A DNA stretch of 7,300 bases from a bacterium (GTDB lineage: Bacteria > Verrucomicrobiota > Verrucomicrobiae > JAJYAR01), in the NCBI GenBank assembly GCA_021779435.1, contig JAJYAR010000128.1, forward strand, positions 1-7,300, written 5' to 3'. This document shows, one piece after another, positions 6,967 to 7,300 of the stretch; within the stretch, counting starts at the first letter, position 1, and the number at the start of each line of letters is the position of its first letter. Under the pieces are notes generated by a model. It saw only the letters and a list, made by a program, of their open reading frames with translations, was not told where the DNA came from and searched no databases. The translations under genes and the position numbers were made by a program.

Positions 6967-7147
6967 GTAGGGCGGGACCGCGCCCGACGCGTTTGGGTGG
7001 TAGGGCGGGACCGCTGGGCCCGCCGGGTTTGGGTGGGTAGGGCGGGACCGCTGGGCCCGCCGGGGTTTGGGTGGTAGGGCGGGACCGCTGGGCCCGCCGG
7101 GGTTTGGGTGGTAGGGCGGGACCGCTGGGCCCGCCGGGGTTTGGGTG
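6967..7147. repeat. Five-unit 37-bp G-rich tandem array directly after the hddC stop
   Basis: Units begin with gtagggcgggaccg at 6967, 7000, 7037, 7074 and 7111. The first is 33 bp and diverged; the other four are exactly 37 bp and nearly identical. Units 2-5 each contain a hairpin, GGCGGG-N9-CCCGCC. The G-tracts across the joins fit the G-quadruplex pattern on the + strand (6995-7018, 7025-7046, 7062-7083, 7099-7120). In unit 2 one G fewer before TTT is balanced by one G more before GTAG, so the 37-bp length is kept. All three minus-strand frames are open across the array only because the unit lacks stop codons; the Pro/Gly-rich peptides are spurious. Possible roles are a transcript 3' end or a recombination-prone spacer. 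Confidence 0.92.
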
Positions 7148-7300
7148 TTGTGGTGCTGTCGCGACACACCGACGACGCACCCAGCCGGGGACGAGAACGC
7201 ACCAAGACACGGCCGGCCCAGCGGTCCGGCCCTACCCTACGAAATAAGGCAGTGACACAGAGGTCACGGAGCACGCACACGGCGTCTACAGAGAATACAT
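7148..7300. other. Non-coding tail with small palindromes; no gene seen
   Basis: Apart from the inverted unit copy at 7211-7235, this stretch holds a 10-bp palindrome TGTCGCGACA (7157-7166) and a small hairpin GTGAC-ACAGAG-GTCAC (7252-7267). The latter lies within a CACAGAG/CACGGAG-type sequence of the kind I remember as dispersed intergenic repeats in Verrucomicrobiota and Planctomycetota. No open frame here shows a recognisable protein, and no RNA gene is evident. Confidence 0.55.
7211..7235 (-). repeat. Inverted partial copy of the 37-bp array unit
   Basis: The reverse complement of this stretch matches the first 25 bases of the array unit at 23 of 25 positions. The two differences (unit positions 8 and 22, G to C and C to G) are the two partners of one base pair in the unit's hairpin, so the stem is kept as GGCCGG-N9-CCGGCC. 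A short extra CCTAC follows at 7236-7240. It lies 63 bp beyond the array, in opposite orientation, so array and copy could also pair with each other. Confidence 0.8.

Noticed and set aside
6967..7147. CRISPR array.
   Set aside because: The 37-bp units are contiguous with no unique spacers and no cas genes are nearby; this is a plain tandem repeat.
6187..7280. Long minus-strand open frames (positions 7167-6187, 7210-6488 and 7280-6963) encoding Pro/Gly/Arg-rich repeats.
   Set aside because: The 37-bp unit has no stop codon in the minus-strand frames and is not a multiple of three, so all frames stay open and rotate through the same peptide. They overlap hddC and match no protein fold.

Overview
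The window looks like part of a surface-polysaccharide or glycoconjugate locus from a GC-rich, Gram-negative-type bacterium. Several features resemble what I remember of Verrucomicrobiota genomes, particularly Opitutales-like ones. These are the large GT-C-like membrane protein, the absence of clear Shine-Dalgarno sequences at all four visible starts, and the intergenic repeats: 7-bp 'ccaacat/ttggatg' arms, a 37-bp 'gtagggcgggaccg' array and a 'cacagag-cacggag' tail. This lineage call comes from memory and pattern and is not proven.

Layout. 1-1341 (+) is the 3' part of a gene fusing a family-2 (polyprenol-phosphate sugar transferase type) glycosyltransferase to a class I SAM methyltransferase; its N-terminus lies outside the window. 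3812-1338 (-) converges on it with stop codons overlapping by 2 bases. It encodes an 824-residue protein with about 12 membrane segments followed by two related, beta-rich (LamG/concanavalin-like) domains. After a 142-bp divergent intergenic region come three co-directional + strand genes: a Gfo/Idh/MocA oxidoreductase (3955-4989), a GHMP kinase of the D-glycero-alpha-D-manno-heptose 7-phosphate kinase type (hddA, 5060-6043) and a sugar-1-phosphate nucleotidylyltransferase of the HddC type (6259-6966). A 160-bp inverted-repeat element built of 7-bp units sits between hddA and hddC. Immediately after the hddC stop lies a five-unit 37-bp array, then an inverted partial copy of its unit, and no gene to the window end.

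How the genes may work together. HddA and HddC are the kinase and nucleotidylyltransferase steps of GDP-D-glycero-alpha-D-manno-heptose synthesis. The isomerase (GmhA) and phosphatase (GmhB) are not in the window and could lie just outside it. The oxidoreductase may modify a nucleotide sugar or a precursor. The glycosyltransferase-methyltransferase and the membrane protein would act in sugar transfer to a lipid carrier or surface glycan. No defence system, CRISPR array, phage or transposase gene is visible. The most unusual material is non-coding: the two repeat systems flanking hddC, including an inverted copy with a paired G/C swap that keeps its hairpin.
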